NCBI GenBank assembly: GCA_026389735.1 | Contig: JAPLHH010000090.1 | Coordinates: forward strand, 1 to 5,207 | DNA from: Chloroflexota bacterium | GTDB lineage: Bacteria; Chloroflexota; Dehalococcoidia; GIF9; UBA5620 | DNA: 5,207 nucleotides | Direction of reading: 5' to 3' | Shown: positions 4,717 to 5,207 of the stretch, one piece after another | How the letters are laid out: every line of letters begins with the position of its first letter | How positions within the stretch are numbered: position 1 is the first letter of the stretch | The notes under the pieces: generated by a model | The model's input: only the letters and a program-made list of their open reading frames with translations | What the model was told of the DNA's origin: nothing | Databases searched by the model: none | Translations under genes and position numbers: made by a program

Positions 4717-5207
4717 TTGCTTAGGATTATCGACACCCACGCCCATCTTGATGAACTGGAAAACCTTGAATCAGCACTTACCAAAGCCAAACATTCTGGA
4801 GTTATAGCCATTGTCGCTGTTGGCTCAAATCACCAATCAAACCAGAAGGTGATGGAAATCTGTCTGAAGTATTCCGCTTTCGTTTATCCGGCTTTTGGCT
4901 TACACCCTTGGGAATTAGGTAACCTGGAATTTCACCAGATCGACGCTACTCTAAGGTTTGTTGAGGAAAGAGCTGCTGAAATTGTAGCCATAGGAGAGAT
5001 AGGATTGGACTATGATAAAAGGGTAGTCAAGGTAGCCCCAAAAGAGCTGCAGAAGGAAGTTTTTAGACGCCTACTATCTCTAGCTAAGGCACACCAAAAA
5101 CCGGCTATAATCCACAGTCGCTATGCCTGGAAAGACAGCTTTGAGCTGGTAAAAGAGTCTGGTATTGAAAAAGCCGTTTTTCACTGGTTCACCGGATTTT
5201 CCAGCGT
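4717..5207 (+). CDS. TatD-family metal-dependent hydrolase, 5' part (163+ aa, cut by window end)
   Basis: TatD-family hydrolases are TIM-barrel metalloenzymes, described as 3'-5' DNases or RNases acting in DNA repair and quality control. The metal ligands of the family are visible: His8 and His10 in DTHAHLD (6-12), Glu94 in GEIGLDYD (93-100), His133 in IIHSR (131-135) and His156 in FHWFTG (155-160). The final conserved aspartate lies beyond the window. About 60% of a normal 255-265-residue protein is present. The start is TTG at 4717: no ATG or GTG is in frame before the conserved DTHAHLD, and AAGGGAG (4707-4713) precedes it, though the 3-nt gap to the TTG is short. It is 23 bp after the isomerase-like gene. 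FHWFTG differs slightly from the common FHCFSG. The gene symbol tatD would be a family label only; paralogues such as ycfH and yjjV are equally possible. Confidence 0.92.
   Translation, partial: MLRIIDTHAHLDELENLESALTKAKHSGVIAIVAVGSNHQSNQKVMEICLKYSAFVYPAFGLHPWELGNLEFHQIDATLRFVEERAAEIVAIGEIGLDYDKRVVKVAPKELQKEVFRRLLSLAKAHQKPAIIHSRYAWKDSFELVKESGIEKAVFHWFTGFSS

Noticed and set aside
1..5207. CRISPR array, insertion sequence or riboswitch
   Set aside because: No regularly spaced repeats, no transposase frame or terminal inverted repeats, and no conserved aptamer core were seen on either strand.

Overview
The window reads as chromosomal DNA of an anaerobic bacterium. I would guess Chloroflexota (Dehalococcoidia-like). 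The grounds are the mixture of gene families (a TGS-domain GTPase of DRG/Obg type, an eIF2B-alpha-like isomerase, a TatD nuclease), the AAGGAGG-type ribosome binding sites, moderate G+C, and a REP-like intergenic palindrome of a style I associate with that group. This placement is an inference, not a measurement.

Left part (1-1060). The supported features are on the minus strand, read from right to left. A consensus sigma-70 promoter (TTGACA-N17-TATAAT, 1032-1060) drives a 169-aa coiled-coil plus winged-helix protein (489-998), which ends in an intrinsic terminator (450-485). Next comes a class II tRNA gene with encoded CCA (355-443), then a 12-bp palindrome touching the tRNA 3' end, a GNRA-loop-type hairpin, an uncertain 51-codon ORF (135-290) and a REP-like hairpin (84-110). 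The tRNA is the most unusual object here. Its body has the marks of tRNA-Leu, but the anticodon is GGA, which reads serine codons.

Middle (1054-2578). On the plus strand a 90-aa helical protein is followed after 24 bp by a 325-aa TGS-domain GTPase. The start region of the 90-aa gene overlaps the minus-strand promoter, so the two directions probably interfere. After the GTPase is a 250-bp gap. It holds a probable decayed gene end on the minus strand and an extended -10 promoter for the next operon.

Right part (2579-5207). Three tightly spaced plus-strand genes form a likely operon: a 12-TM MFS transporter resembling the FLVCR/SLC49 group, an eIF2B/MtnA/ribose-1,5-bisphosphate isomerase-fold protein, and a TatD-family metal-dependent hydrolase cut off by the window end. 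The isomerase-like protein keeps a Cys/Asp pair at catalytic spacing. Transport plus sugar-phosphate isomerisation plus a nuclease-family hydrolase is compatible with nucleoside or pentose salvage, but the sequence does not prove it.
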